A stretch of 64,000 bases of DNA from Streptomyces cinnamoneus (GTDB lineage: Bacteria > Actinomycetota > Actinomycetes > Streptomycetales > Streptomycetaceae), in NCBI RefSeq assembly GCF_002939475.1, contig NZ_PKFQ01000001.1:6259001-6323000 (forward strand), written 5' to 3'. Position numbers and translations under genes: made by a program. Below, one piece after another: positions 8,667 to 16,787 of the stretch. Below the pieces are notes generated by a model. The model made no database searches and was not told the origin of the DNA. It saw nothing but the letters and a program-made list of their open reading frames with translations. Position 1 is the first letter of the stretch, and the number at the start of each line of letters is the position of its first letter.

Positions 8667-9191
8667 ATGACCGTGTACCAAGTGCTGCTCGTCGGAGGCT
8701 GCTCGGGCGTCGGAAAGACGACGGTGGCCTGGGAGGTCTCCGCGCTGTTGCAGGCGGAGGGGGTCGCCCACTGCCTGGTGGAGGGCGACTTCATGGACCA
8801 GATACACCCCGCTCCGGCCGGTGACCTCGACCGTTCCCTCATCACCGAGCGGAACCTCGCCGCCGTCTGGGCGAACTACGCCGCGCTCGGGCAGCGCAGG
8901 CTGATCTACACCAACACGGTGAGCATCCTGGAAGGCGGACTGATCCGGCGGGCCATGGGCGGAAGGCCGCTGGACGTCACGCGCGTGCTGCTCACCGCGG
9001 AGCACGCGGTCGTGGCTGAGCGCCTGCGCCTGCGGGAGACCGGCTCGCAGCTCGCACCGCACCTCGAGCGGAGCGCGAAGGCCGCCCTGCGCCTGGACCG
9101 GGAGGCTCCCCCCGGGACGGTGCGCGTCGCCACGGACGGCCGAACGGTGGGGGACGTCGCCCGCCGGGTGCGCGAGGCGAGCGGCTGGTGA
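8667..9191 (+). CDS. P-loop NTPase / small-molecule kinase-like protein
   Basis: A 174-residue P-loop protein. Walker A is GGCSGVGKTTVAWEV near residue 10, followed by a short alpha/beta core with VEGDFMDQIHP and a C-terminal arginine-rich lid (RLRLRETGSQL). This resembles adenylylsulfate-kinase/shikimate-kinase-sized proteins of the AAA_33/CPT type, which phosphorylate small molecules or antibiotics. The substrate is not evident. It ends 13 bases before the YjbQ gene on the same strand and is divergent from the CPBP gene. Confidence 0.75.
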   Translation: MTVYQVLLVGGCSGVGKTTVAWEVSALLQAEGVAHCLVEGDFMDQIHPAPAGDLDRSLITERNLAAVWANYAALGQRRLIYTNTVSILEGGLIRRAMGGRPLDVTRVLLTAEHAVVAERLRLRETGSQLAPHLERSAKAALRLDREAPPGTVRVATDGRTVGDVARRVREASGW

Positions 9192-9204
9192 CTACGGTGA
9201 CGTC

Positions 9205-9627
9205 ATGACCGACACCTTCCACACTCGGGTCCTGGACATCAGCACCGGCTCCACGGAGCGGGTGTACGACCTCACGCGCGACTGCGAGGCGTACCTGCGC
9301 GAGGCGGCGGGGGGCCGCGACGGCCTGTTGAACGTCTTCGTCCCGCACGCCACGGCCGGCGTGGCGATTCTGGAGACGGGTTCGGGCAGCGACGACGACC
9401 TGCTGGCCGCACTGCACGACCTGCTGCCCGCCGACGACCGCTGGCGGCACCGCCACGGCAGCCCGGGCCACGGCCGCGACCACGTGCTGCCCGCGCTCGT
9501 GCCCCCGCACGCGACCCTCCCGGTCATCGGCGGGCGGCTGGAACTGGGCACCTGGCAGTCCGTGTGCCTGGTCGACACCAACGTCGACAACCCCGACCGA
9601 AAGGTGCGCCTCACCTTCCTCGGGTGA
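9205..9627 (+). CDS. YjbQ (UPF0047) family protein
   Basis: A 140-residue protein of the YjbQ/UPF0047 family, normal in size. Conserved positions include VPHATAGVAILE, the HxxD-rich segment RHGSPGHGRDHV, and PPHATLPVIGGRLELGTWQS, with the histidines that line the family's presumed active site. E. coli YjbQ has weak thiamine-phosphate synthase activity, but the physiological role is unsettled. It closely follows the P-loop kinase gene and is ended by a strong hairpin. Confidence 0.88.
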   Translation: MTDTFHTRVLDISTGSTERVYDLTRDCEAYLREAAGGRDGLLNVFVPHATAGVAILETGSGSDDDLLAALHDLLPADDRWRHRHGSPGHGRDHVLPALVPPHATLPVIGGRLELGTWQSVCLVDTNVDNPDRKVRLTFLG

Positions 9628-9645
9628 CGCCCGCGCGGCGTGCGA

Positions 9646-9677
9646 ACGGCCCGTCCGGGAGCGTCCGGACGGGCCGT
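9646..9677. terminator. 13-bp perfect hairpin, bidirectional terminator
   Basis: ACGGCCCGTCCGG (9646-9658) and its exact complement (9665-9677) with a 6-base loop lie between the convergent yjbQ-like gene and the carboxypeptidase gene. Very stable; a good two-way terminator. Confidence 0.8.
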
Positions 9678-9693
9678 GGGCGTGCTGCCCGGG

Positions 9694-10620
9694 TCAGTCC
9701 TTCTGGGCCGACGGCGGCAGCTGGCGCAGCTTCACCGTGGTCTTGGTGTCGAAGGCCCAGTCGAGCATCTTGGCGGCGTCCGGGTACCGGTTGGCGGGAT
9801 CGTTGAGGATGACGCCCACCACCGTGCGCTTGCCTCGCTGGGCGGCGAACACCAGGCAGGGGCCGGCAGCCGTGCCGGTGCCCGTCTTGATGCCTATCGC
9901 GCCCTTGTACGAGCCCAGCAGCTTGTTGGTGTTGTCCCAGTAGTAGGTGCGGTTGACGTTCGCCGCCTTCTGCCGGGTGGCCGTCGCCTTCACGACCGTC
10001 GCGAAGGTCCCGTTGGCCAGGGCGTGCCGGGCCAGCTTCGCCGAGTCGCGCGGGGTGGTGTAGTTGTTCCCCGCCTGCGATATGCCGTCGAAGGAGTCGT
10101 ACTTGGTGTTCTTCAGGCCCAGGTCGGCCGCCGTCTTGTTCATCTTGCCGATGAACGACTTCGTCCGCGCCGCCTCGGTGCTGCCGGTGCCGAAGGTGTC
10201 GGCGAGCGCGTAGGCGGCGTCGCAACCCGAGGGAAGCATCAGGCCGTACAGCAGCTGACGTACGGTCATGACGTCACCGGTACGCAGGTCGGCGGTGCTG
10301 GCGCCGTTGCGGGTGACGTAGTCGCGGTAGGACTGCTTGATGGTGACCTTCTTGTTGAGGTCGACACCACGCGTGTCCAGGACCGTGACCGCAGTCATGA
10401 TCTTCGTGGTGCTGGCCATCTGCCGCCGGGTGTCGGCGTCCTTGCTCCACAGCGTGCGGTCGGCTCCGCTGTCGAGCAGGAACGCACCCTTGGCGGCGAC
10501 GCCCGACGGGCCGCTCGCGGCCTCGGCGGCCGTCGCGGGCAGCGCGACGGCCACGGCAGCGGTCGAGGCGACCACCGCCACGCCCCAGCGGCGGGTGGTC
10601 CTTCTCCCACTTCGCTCCAT
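9694..10620 (-). CDS. D-alanyl-D-alanine carboxypeptidase (peptidase S11 family)
   Basis: A 308-residue penicillin-binding-type serine peptidase with a cleavable signal peptide (basic RRTTRR, hydrophobic stretch, ATAAEA near residues 30-35). The three active-site motifs are S70-T-T-K73, S131-G-C133 and K245-T-G. The second motif is usually S-x-N; the asparagine is replaced here by cysteine. It would trim the terminal D-Ala of peptidoglycan stem peptides outside the membrane. No C-terminal amphipathic anchor is obvious, so it may be secreted. It stands alone, facing away from the AsnC gene end. Confidence 0.9.
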   Translation of the reverse strand: MERSGRRTTRRWGVAVVASTAAVAVALPATAAEAASGPSGVAAKGAFLLDSGADRTLWSKDADTRRQMASTTKIMTAVTVLDTRGVDLNKKVTIKQSYRDYVTRNGASTADLRTGDVMTVRQLLYGLMLPSGCDAAYALADTFGTGSTEAARTKSFIGKMNKTAADLGLKNTKYDSFDGISQAGNNYTTPRDSAKLARHALANGTFATVVKATATRQKAANVNRTYYWDNTNKLLGSYKGAIGIKTGTGTAAGPCLVFAAQRGKRTVVGVILNDPANRYPDAAKMLDWAFDTKTTVKLRQLPPSAQKD

Positions 10621-10791
10621 GTATGTACCTTTTTCTCGCCGGTAGATCTGGTAGAGATGGGCGAGCCGATAATCCCACTGGGGTCTGGGGCGGAAGTAAG
10701 CGGTACCTGTTTATGACCAGGCGTCAGTTTCCTTGCGCCGACTTCCCGTCGGTGCGCGGCCGCCGCGACGCGGCCCCCGTGCTCCCGCAGG
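10621..10791. other. Intergenic region upstream of carboxypeptidase
   Basis: This gap separates the carboxypeptidase start from the AsnC stop, both read leftward. It should contain the carboxypeptidase promoter. I saw no convincing small gene in it. Confidence 0.3.
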
Positions 10792-11274
10792 TCACGTGCC
10801 GCGCTGTGCCGTCCGCCCCACCGAGTCCACCAGCGGCACCATCCGGTACGGCACCCGCTCGCGCAGCACCATCTCCGTGCGCGTGCGCACCACGCCCGGG
10901 AACTGCACCAGGCGCTGGATCACGTCCTCCAGATGCGCCGGGTCCCGCGCCACGACGCGCGCCATCAGGTCCCCGCTGCCCGTTATCGAGAACGCCTCGA
11001 TGATCTCCGGTACCTCGCCCAGCTCGTTCGCCACGGTGTCCAGATGGCCCTGGGTGACCTCTATGTGGACGAACGCCAGCACGGGATGGCCCAGTGCCGC
11101 GGGGGAGAGGCGGGGGCCGGTACCGGTGATCACGCCGTCGCGCTCCAGGCGGTCGAGCCGGGCCTGCAGGGTGCCGCGCGCGATGCCCAGCAGCCGCGCG
11201 TACTCCCGCACGCTCGTACGAGGCTGCTCCAGCAGCAGTCGAAGGATCTTGGCGTCGAGCGCGTCCACGGCCAT
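10792..11274 (-). CDS. Lrp/AsnC family transcriptional regulator
   Basis: A 160-residue Lrp/AsnC regulator. The N-terminal helix-turn-helix reads AVDALDAKILRLLLEQPRTS and YARLLGIARGTLQARLDRLE; the C-terminal RAM ligand domain includes GSGDLMARVVARDPAHLEDV. ATG at 11274 places MAVDALDAKIL at the N-terminus, as usual; an upstream in-frame start would add 14 residues of low quality. It is divergent from a FUSC-type exporter, and three copies of a TGGCC-type sequence lie between the two genes, so it probably controls itself and the exporter. The effector, often an amino or aromatic acid in this family, is unknown. Confidence 0.9.
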   Translation of the reverse strand: MAVDALDAKILRLLLEQPRTSVREYARLLGIARGTLQARLDRLERDGVITGTGPRLSPAALGHPVLAFVHIEVTQGHLDTVANELGEVPEIIEAFSITGSGDLMARVVARDPAHLEDVIQRLVQFPGVVRTRTEMVLRERVPYRMVPLVDSVGRTAQRGT

Positions 11275-11320
11275 GAGCCACCCGCTCCCCGGCGGTCGGT
11301 GATCTTGGCTTCGCACTGTA

Positions 11321-11332
11321 CCAATGGCCCAG
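11321..11332 (+). promoter_or_regulatory. AsnC operator candidate, copy 1 (CCAATGGCCCAG)
   Basis: CCAATGGCCCAG here is identical to the right part of the perfect palindrome at 11488-11506, 173 bases away. It sits about 45 bases upstream of the AsnC start, a typical autoregulatory position. Confidence 0.5.
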
Positions 11333-11447
11333 CCGCTGGGAAGGAAGGGTCACCTTTGGTGCTCCGGACGCGCGGCGAGCGGGCCACCTTCCGGGTCCGG
11401 CCGATCAGGCACCGACCTGCCCCGAGCCGCCACACATCACCGTTTGC

Positions 11448-11460
11448 GGACCATTGGCCC
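11448..11460. promoter_or_regulatory. AsnC operator candidate, copy 2 (GGACCATTGGCCC)
   Basis: On the opposite strand this reads GGGCCAATGGTCC, sharing the 10-base core GGGCCAATGG with the palindrome at 11488-11506. It lies between the other two copies. Confidence 0.45.
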
Positions 11461-11487
11461 TCTCATGGCGCAACCATCACCCCCGAA

Positions 11488-11506
11488 ACTGGGCCAATGG
11501 CCCAGT
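11488..11506. promoter_or_regulatory. AsnC operator candidate, copy 3 (19-base perfect palindrome)
   Basis: ACTGGGCCA and TGGCCCAGT are perfect 9-base arms around a single central A. It lies 85 bases before the exporter start at 11592. Lrp/AsnC proteins bind such short palindromes cooperatively, often several per promoter. This is the best operator candidate for the adjacent regulator. Confidence 0.6.
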
Positions 11507-11591
11507 GTTTTCGCATGCTCTTGAGCCAACAGCCGAAGTAATGCTCTGATGGGGGAGTCGATGGCGCTGCGGATCCCGCGGCGCCTTTTTC

Positions 11592-13133
11592 ATGCCAGGA
11601 ATGTCGAAGGGGCGGGAAGCAGTGCTGAAGAGGGCGTTCGTGGCTCCGGATCCGGGCCGGCTCAGGCTGCGCACGGCCGCCCGTGCCGTGCTCGGCACCG
11701 GGCTGGCGGTCGCCGCGGCCGTGCTGGCCGGGCTGCCGCTGCCCGCCACGATCCTGGGCGGCCTCGCCGCCCTCCTCGCGCTCTTCACCGTCGGCGACCC
11801 CACCGTGCGCCGCCAGGCGGTCACCACCGCCCTGCTGCCGGCCGTCGGCTTCCCCGTGCTCGCCCTGGCCACGGCCCTGCACGGCCGTCCACTGATCCGG
11901 GACGCGGCCTTCCTCGCCGTGGTCTTCTGCGGCGTCTACGCGCGGCGCTGGGGCGCCCGCGGGCAGGCGCTCGGGATCTTCGGGTTCATGATGTTCTTCG
12001 CCACCCAGTTCCTGCACGCCGTCCCCGCCCAGCTGCCCCAGCTCTACGCCGCCGAGGCCCTCGCCCTCGCCGCCTGCGGGCTCGTCCGCTTCGGCCTGTG
12101 GTGCGTCGAGCGCCGCACCCCGCCGCCCGCCGTGCCCGCCCCGCCGGCGGCGCGCGGGCTGGCGCGGCCCACCACCCGCCAGGCGTTCCAGAACACCTTC
12201 GCCTGCGCCCTGGCGCTCGGCGTCGGCCAGATGGTCTCCGACGAGCGCTGGTACTGGGCCGTCGGCACCGCCTGGTGGATCTTCGTGAACACCGCGTCCC
12301 GTGGCGAGACCCTCGTGCGGGGCTTCCGCCGCGTCGTCGGCACGGTCGCCGGCATCGGGGTCGGGCTCGTCGTCGCGGTGCCGCTGCACGGCGCGCCCCT
12401 GCCCACGATCGCGCTCGTCGCCGTCTGCGTCTTCGGCATCTTCTACACCGCCGCGCCCTCCTACAGCTGGATGATGTTCTTCGTGACCGTCATGGCCGGC
12501 CTGCTCTACGGGCTCCTCGGTGTCCTCCACCCCGGCCTGCTGGCCCTGCGCCTGGAGCAGACCCTCGTCGGCGCGGCCGGCGCCGCCCTGGCCGTCGCCC
12601 TCGTGCTGCCCGTCACCACGCACGCCGCCACCGACGCCTGGGTCCAGCGGGCCCTGCTGGCCGTGCGCGAGTGCACCGCGGTCTCGGCGCGACGGCTCGC
12701 CGGCGACGAGGCGGCCGACCCGGCCCCGCACGTCGCGGAGCTGGAACTGCTCCTCGCCCGGGTGCGCACCTCCCTCGCCCCGCTGCTGCACCCCCTCAGC
12801 CCCCTGCGCACGCGCGGCGACCGGGCCCGGGAGGTCCTCGTCCACCTCGACGACTGCGCCCGTCAGGCCCGCGGCCTGGCCGAGGTCGCCGCCGACCCGG
12901 ACGCCTCGCACGACGCCCGCCTGACCGCCGCCTGCCAGCGGGTCGAGACGGCCCTGCACGCGCTCGTCGCCACCGGTGAGACGCCGGGCGCCGCCACGGC
13001 CCCGGACGCCGCGCCCCACCACCACCCCGGCGCCGAGCGCGCCCTCGCGCACCTGCACGACCTCGAAGCGGCTCTCGCCTCGCTGGCCACACCGCTGCGC
13101 AGCGGACGCCGCGGGGTCTTCGCCGAGGCCTGA
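11592..13133 (+). CDS. FUSC family / aromatic acid exporter-type membrane protein
   Basis: A protein of up to 513 residues with two blocks of membrane helices (about residues 30-165 and 200-345) and a soluble, helical C-terminal part of about 160 residues. This is the fusaric-acid-resistance (FUSC)/aromatic acid exporter layout. The second block carries the conserved segment VGTAWWIFVNTASRGETLVRG. Starts are uncertain: ATG at 11592, ATG at 11601 (AGGA just before) and GTG at 11622 (GGGAAG before it) are all possible; stop is certain. Divergent from the AsnC regulator, which likely controls it. Substrate unknown, perhaps an aromatic or hydrophobic acid. Confidence 0.85.
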   Translation: MPGMSKGREAVLKRAFVAPDPGRLRLRTAARAVLGTGLAVAAAVLAGLPLPATILGGLAALLALFTVGDPTVRRQAVTTALLPAVGFPVLALATALHGRPLIRDAAFLAVVFCGVYARRWGARGQALGIFGFMMFFATQFLHAVPAQLPQLYAAEALALAACGLVRFGLWCVERRTPPPAVPAPPAARGLARPTTRQAFQNTFACALALGVGQMVSDERWYWAVGTAWWIFVNTASRGETLVRGFRRVVGTVAGIGVGLVVAVPLHGAPLPTIALVAVCVFGIFYTAAPSYSWMMFFVTVMAGLLYGLLGVLHPGLLALRLEQTLVGAAGAALAVALVLPVTTHAATDAWVQRALLAVRECTAVSARRLAGDEAADPAPHVAELELLLARVRTSLAPLLHPLSPLRTRGDRAREVLVHLDDCARQARGLAEVAADPDASHDARLTAACQRVETALHALVATGETPGAATAPDAAPHHHPGAERALAHLHDLEAALASLATPLRSGRRGVFAEA

Positions 13134-13241
13134 CCCGCCCGCCATCCCACGGCGACCCGCCACGGACCGCCTCGGCGTCGTCACTGTCAGTGCCGGCGTG
13201 TAGCGTCGGCGACGGTACTGATCCGGCGGGAGGGCGACGTG

Positions 13242-14330
13242 ATGACCGAGCGCGAACAGCGGGGCCGATGGGCTTACATCGGCTCGTTCACCGAGGCGGG
13301 CGGCCTCGGCTTGACCGTCGCCGAGGTCGACGGGGACACGGGCGCGCTGACCCCCGTCCACTCCACCGACGCCGTCGTGAACCCCTCCTTCCTCACCCTC
13401 TCGCCCGGCGGCGAGGTGCTCTACGCGGTGAGCGAGACCGACGAGGGTGCCGCGGCGGCCTTCTCCCTGGCCGACCCCACCCGGCCCCGGCTGCTCGGCC
13501 CGCCCGTCCCCGTACGCGGCGACGGCCCCACCCATCTCGCCCTCGCCGGCACCTGGCTGTTCACCGCCAACTACGGCTCCGGGAGCGTCAGCGTCCTGCC
13601 GGTCCGCACCGGCGGCGGGCTCGGCGCGCCCGCGGCGGTGCTGCCGCACCGGGGCGGGGGACCGGTGGCCGAGCGGCAGGCCGGCCCGCACGCCCACGCC
13701 GTCGTCCCCGACCCCTCCGGGCGCTGGGTGCTGGCCGTGGACCTCGGGACGGACTCCGTGTGGACCTACGCCCTGCACGCGGCGACCGGCCCGGCCGTGG
13801 CCGCCCCCGCCCCGAGCCCGCACCGCGAGACGCGCCTGCGCCCGGGGAGCGGCCCCCGGCACCTCGCCTTCCACCCGCGCGGCGACCGTGCCTACGTCCT
13901 CAACGAGCTGGACTCGACCGTCACCACCTGCCGCTGGGACGCGGCCTCGGGACACCTGGAACCCATCGGCGAGACCCGTGTGCTGCCCCCGGGCGTGGAG
14001 ACGGCCAACTTCCCGTCGGCGCCCGTGGTCTCCGCCGACGGGCGGTTCCTGTGGGCGGCCAACCGCGGGCACGACAGCGTGTCCACCCTCGCCCTCGACA
14101 CCACGGGCGACCGCCCCGAGCTGCACGCCACGGTGAGCTGCGGCGGCCACTGGCCCCGCGCCCTGACGGCGCATCCGGACGGCCGCCGGCTCTACGCGGC
14201 CGACGAACGTTCGGGTGACGTCACCTGGTTCGGCGTCGACCCGGACACGGGCATACCGTCCCGTGCGGGGTCGGTGGAGATCCCCGCGGCGTCGTGCGTG
14301 GTCTTCACCACCGGCCCGGCGAGCGGCTGA
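13242..14330 (+). CDS. Lactonase family (6-phosphogluconolactonase-like beta-propeller)
   Basis: A 362-residue seven-bladed beta-propeller of the YbhE/Pgl lactonase family. Repeated blade signatures are visible, such as NPSFLTLSPGGEVLYAVSET, LFTANYGSGSVSVLPV, AGPHAHAVVPDPSGRWVLAV and RFLWAANRGHDSVSTL. The family includes E. coli Pgl, which hydrolyses 6-phosphogluconolactone, but many actinobacterial members have unknown sugar-lactone substrates. ATG at 13242 is preferred to GTG at 13239 because GGGAGG is 8 bases upstream. No signal peptide is seen. A very strong hairpin follows. Confidence 0.88.
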   Translation: MTEREQRGRWAYIGSFTEAGGLGLTVAEVDGDTGALTPVHSTDAVVNPSFLTLSPGGEVLYAVSETDEGAAAAFSLADPTRPRLLGPPVPVRGDGPTHLALAGTWLFTANYGSGSVSVLPVRTGGGLGAPAAVLPHRGGGPVAERQAGPHAHAVVPDPSGRWVLAVDLGTDSVWTYALHAATGPAVAAPAPSPHRETRLRPGSGPRHLAFHPRGDRAYVLNELDSTVTTCRWDAASGHLEPIGETRVLPPGVETANFPSAPVVSADGRFLWAANRGHDSVSTLALDTTGDRPELHATVSCGGHWPRALTAHPDGRRLYAADERSGDVTWFGVDPDTGIPSRAGSVEIPAASCVVFTTGPASG

Positions 14331-14395
14331 GCCCCCACCGACGCCGGTGACCGTGCTTGGCGCCGTGACGCCGCGTCAAAGCCCGGAGAACGCCC

Positions 14396-14426
14396 GAGGG
14401 GGCCTCCGTGTGACGGAGGCCCCCTC
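14396..14426. terminator. 14-bp perfect hairpin, bidirectional terminator
   Basis: GAGGGGGCCTCCGT (14396-14409) and its exact complement (14413-14426) with a 3-base loop, between the convergent lactonase and chelatase-like genes. Confidence 0.85.
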
Positions 14427-14470
14427 CGGGGAGCAGTGCGGCAGGGCGGTGCGCTGCCGTGCGCGGCGCG

Positions 14471-15424
14471 TCAGCGCGCCGACGCGCCCTGCGGCGCCGG
14501 CTGGACGCTGATGCCCAGCGCGGACGCGTAGTGAGCCAGGACGAGCTTGCCGATCGCGGGGTAGGCGCCCAGGGGCTCGGCCGCCGCGCAACCCGCTTCC
14601 TTCGCGGCCATGGCGGTGAGGGTCTCGTCGACCTCGGGCCCGACGAAGCAGGGGGCGAGGGCCAGGTTGCGGGAGCCGGAGCCGCGCAGCTGCTCGGCGG
14701 CGCGGGCCACGGCGCCCTCGGCGTCCAGGGCGGCGGCCAGCACCGGCACCGCGAGGCGGGCCGAGAGCAGCATGCCGGAGATGCCGGCGGCCTGCACGGC
14801 CTCCTCGCCGCCCACGGTCGCCAGGACGATGCCGTCGGCGGCCGTTGCGACTGTGAACAGGCGGGCGCGGTCGGCGCGGGCCAGGCCGGCCTCGGAGAGG
14901 CGCACGTGCAGCGCCTCGGCGAGCAGCGGGTGCGGGCCGAGCGCGTCGGTCAGCTCGGCGGCGGCGCCGCTGTTCATGACGGACTGGCGTATCCGGCGCA
15001 GCACCGAGCTGTCCGGTCCCGCCAGCAGCGGCACCACGACGGCGTCGGGCGCCTGGGCCCAGACGTCGGCGGCGCCGTCCGCGTCCTCCGCCGCGCGCGC
15101 CTCGGCCTCGCGGGCGGCGCGCTGGGCGGCGGCGTAACCGAGCACGGCGTCGAGCGCCGGATAGCCCTCGGCGCCGTCCGTGTCGGGCAGGACGTCCACG
15201 TAACCTATGCGCGCGTCGAGCCCGGGAAGCTCGGAGCGGGCGATGCTCAGGGTCTCCTCGGCGAGGCGGCGCGTGGCGACGTCGGGCGTCCCGGGCACGG
15301 CGAGCACCAGCGGGGGCGCACCCGCGGGAGCGGCCGCGGGCTCCGGCCGCCGGTGCCGTCCAGGCTGGCGGGGACGCGGCATTCGTACAGGCAGGCCGGA
15401 CACGGGCCCTGTGGGGGAGCTCAT
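14471..15424 (-). CDS. Sirohydrochlorin/cobalt chelatase (CbiX)-like protein, His motif missing
   Basis: A 317-residue protein with the two-lobed chelatase fold of the CbiX/SirB family (VVPLLAGPDSSVLRRIRQ, LFTVATAADGIVLAT, NLALAPCFVGPEVDET). Family members normally begin with an HGSR-type motif whose histidine binds the metal. Here the same place reads LVLAVPGTPD and has no histidine, so the usual insertion chemistry is doubtful. The first ~35 residues are Pro/Arg-rich. ATG at 15424 gives MSSPTGPVSG; there is no clear ribosome site before it. It may be a paralogue with another ligand. Read in the same direction as the BadF/NAGK-type kinase, 106 bases downstream of it. Confidence 0.7.
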   Translation of the reverse strand: MSSPTGPVSGLPVRMPRPRQPGRHRRPEPAAAPAGAPPLVLAVPGTPDVATRRLAEETLSIARSELPGLDARIGYVDVLPDTDGAEGYPALDAVLGYAAAQRAAREAEARAAEDADGAADVWAQAPDAVVVPLLAGPDSSVLRRIRQSVMNSGAAAELTDALGPHPLLAEALHVRLSEAGLARADRARLFTVATAADGIVLATVGGEEAVQAAGISGMLLSARLAVPVLAAALDAEGAVARAAEQLRGSGSRNLALAPCFVGPEVDETLTAMAAKEAGCAAAEPLGAYPAIGKLVLAHYASALGISVQPAPQGASAR

Positions 15425-15530
15425 GGCGCCGCATGTTAGTCGTTCATGGACCTGAGCCGTTCGGGTGGGGGTATCTGAGCAACGTCTGTCCGGATTTATT
15501 CGTTGGCTTATACGACGAGTGCGTATGTGA

Positions 15531-16613
15531 TCAGCAAACGATCCGTAGCAGAGCGTCATCAACGGGAAGGGTCAGCCGGTCCGTCGCGAGCGCCGTGGCC
15601 ACCTGCAACGCTCCGGAGAGGGGGTCCCCGGCGGACGGCACGAGTCGCCCTCCGGGTAGTTGCTTATGCAATTCCCGACGCAGGGGTGCGAGCAAGGGCT
15701 CGCCCATCCCCAACAGCCCGCCGGTGAGCGCCACATCCCGGTGCGGCCCGTCGTCCGGGCCCTGCCCGCCCTCCCGTTGGTCCCGCTCGCCCGGGACCGG
15801 ATCGCGCCGAGCCGCCACCGGCCCCGCACCGGGCGGCGGGCAGACCGCGGCGGCCGCCTCGGCGATGTGCCGGGCGGCGGCGCGCAGGATGTCCGCGGCG
15901 ACCGGGTCGTGGGCGGCGCACCGGCCCACCTCGGGTGCGAACGAGGCCAGCACGGCGGCCCGGTCGGCGCGCGGGTAGAGCGCCGAGGGCAGCTCCGCGG
16001 CCGGGCCGAACACGGCCTCCAGACGGGCCAGCAGCGCCGGCGAACCGCCCGCGCGCCCGTCCGCCGCGCGCAGCGCCGCGTCCAGCCCCGCCCGGCCGAT
16101 CCAGGCGCCGCCGCCGCAGTCGCCGAGCAGGTGCCCCCAGCCGTCCGCGCGCCGCCAGCCGCCCTCCGGGCTCAGGTCCGTGCCCAGCGCCACCAGCCCC
16201 GTCCCGGCGGCCACGACCGCGCCCGGCCGCTGGCCGAGCGCGCCCGCGTAGGCGGTCACCGCGTCCGAGGCCAGCGCCGTCCGGCGCGCCCCGAGCGCCG
16301 CCCGCAGTGCGCCGGGCAGCTCGGCGCGCAGCCCGTCGCCCAGCGAGGCCATCCCCGAGGCCCCCACGCAGACCGCCACGCAGTGCCCCGAGCCGGCCCT
16401 CTCCAGCAGTTCCCGGGCGGCCGGCAGTACGCGGCCGAGCAGGTCCGCGGCGTCGACGCCCCGCCTCCCGGTGCCGACGGGCACCGGCGAGGACCACGTC
16501 AGGGCGCCGCCGTCGCGGCCGGCGGCGTCGACGGGGGCCAGGGCCACCCGGATGCCCGAACCGCCCGAGTCGACCCCCAGGACCCGCTCCGTACCGCCCC
16601 GTACGAGCTCCAT
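15531..16613 (-). CDS. BadF/BadG/BcrA/BcrD ATPase family protein (N-acetylglucosamine kinase-like)
   Basis: A 360-residue ASKHA-fold kinase. The phosphate 1 loop is GVDSGGSGIRVALA, the second conserved Asp is in SDAVTAYAGAL, the adenosine part is VVAAGTGLVALG and GWGHLLGDCGGGAWIG, and LTGGLLG lies near the C-terminus. This pattern matches N-acetylglucosamine kinases of the BadF family. A 35-residue Arg/Gly/Pro-rich insert (about 268-305) precedes the LTGG motif. Likely role: phosphorylation of an amino sugar released from chitin or cell wall, as a family-based guess. Three rare codons (TTG, CTA, AAG-rich stretch around 15655-15670) stand out. Confidence 0.82.
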   Translation of the reverse strand: MELVRGGTERVLGVDSGGSGIRVALAPVDAAGRDGGALTWSSPVPVGTGRRGVDAADLLGRVLPAARELLERAGSGHCVAVCVGASGMASLGDGLRAELPGALRAALGARRTALASDAVTAYAGALGQRPGAVVAAGTGLVALGTDLSPEGGWRRADGWGHLLGDCGGGAWIGRAGLDAALRAADGRAGGSPALLARLEAVFGPAAELPSALYPRADRAAVLASFAPEVGRCAAHDPVAADILRAAARHIAEAAAAVCPPPGAGPVAARRDPVPGERDQREGGQGPDDGPHRDVALTGGLLGMGEPLLAPLRRELHKQLPGGRLVPSAGDPLSGALQVATALATDRLTLPVDDALLRIVC

Positions 16614-16619
16614 GCGCGG

Positions 16620-16754
16620 TCAGCCGACCTCGGCCGTGACGCCGGCGCGGAGCGGCGCGGCGGACGGCGCGGGCGGACGCCGGCGGGACGTCGTCCCCGG
16701 CGCGCCGGGAACAGGCCGTCCGTCCCGTCCGTGGGACCACGCACGCAGCGACAT
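16620..16754 (-). CDS. Possible small protein (44 residues) upstream of kinase
   Basis: An ATG at 16754 opens 44 codons beginning MSLRAWSHGRDGRP and ending in TGA six bases before the kinase start. The peptide is Arg/Pro/Ala-rich, with no motif I recognise. The close spacing would fit translational coupling to the kinase, but the composition could equally be a chance reading of GC-rich leader. I do not assign a function. Confidence 0.3.
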   Translation of the reverse strand: MSLRAWSHGRDGRPVPGAPGTTSRRRPPAPSAAPLRAGVTAEVG

Positions 16755-16787
16755 GGCGCGCACCCTACAGCTCCCTCGCCGCCGGCG

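Noticed and set aside
11463..14174. A 903-codon open frame on the minus strand
   Set aside because: It lies opposite the FUSC and lactonase genes, which have clear domains; its translation is low complexity.
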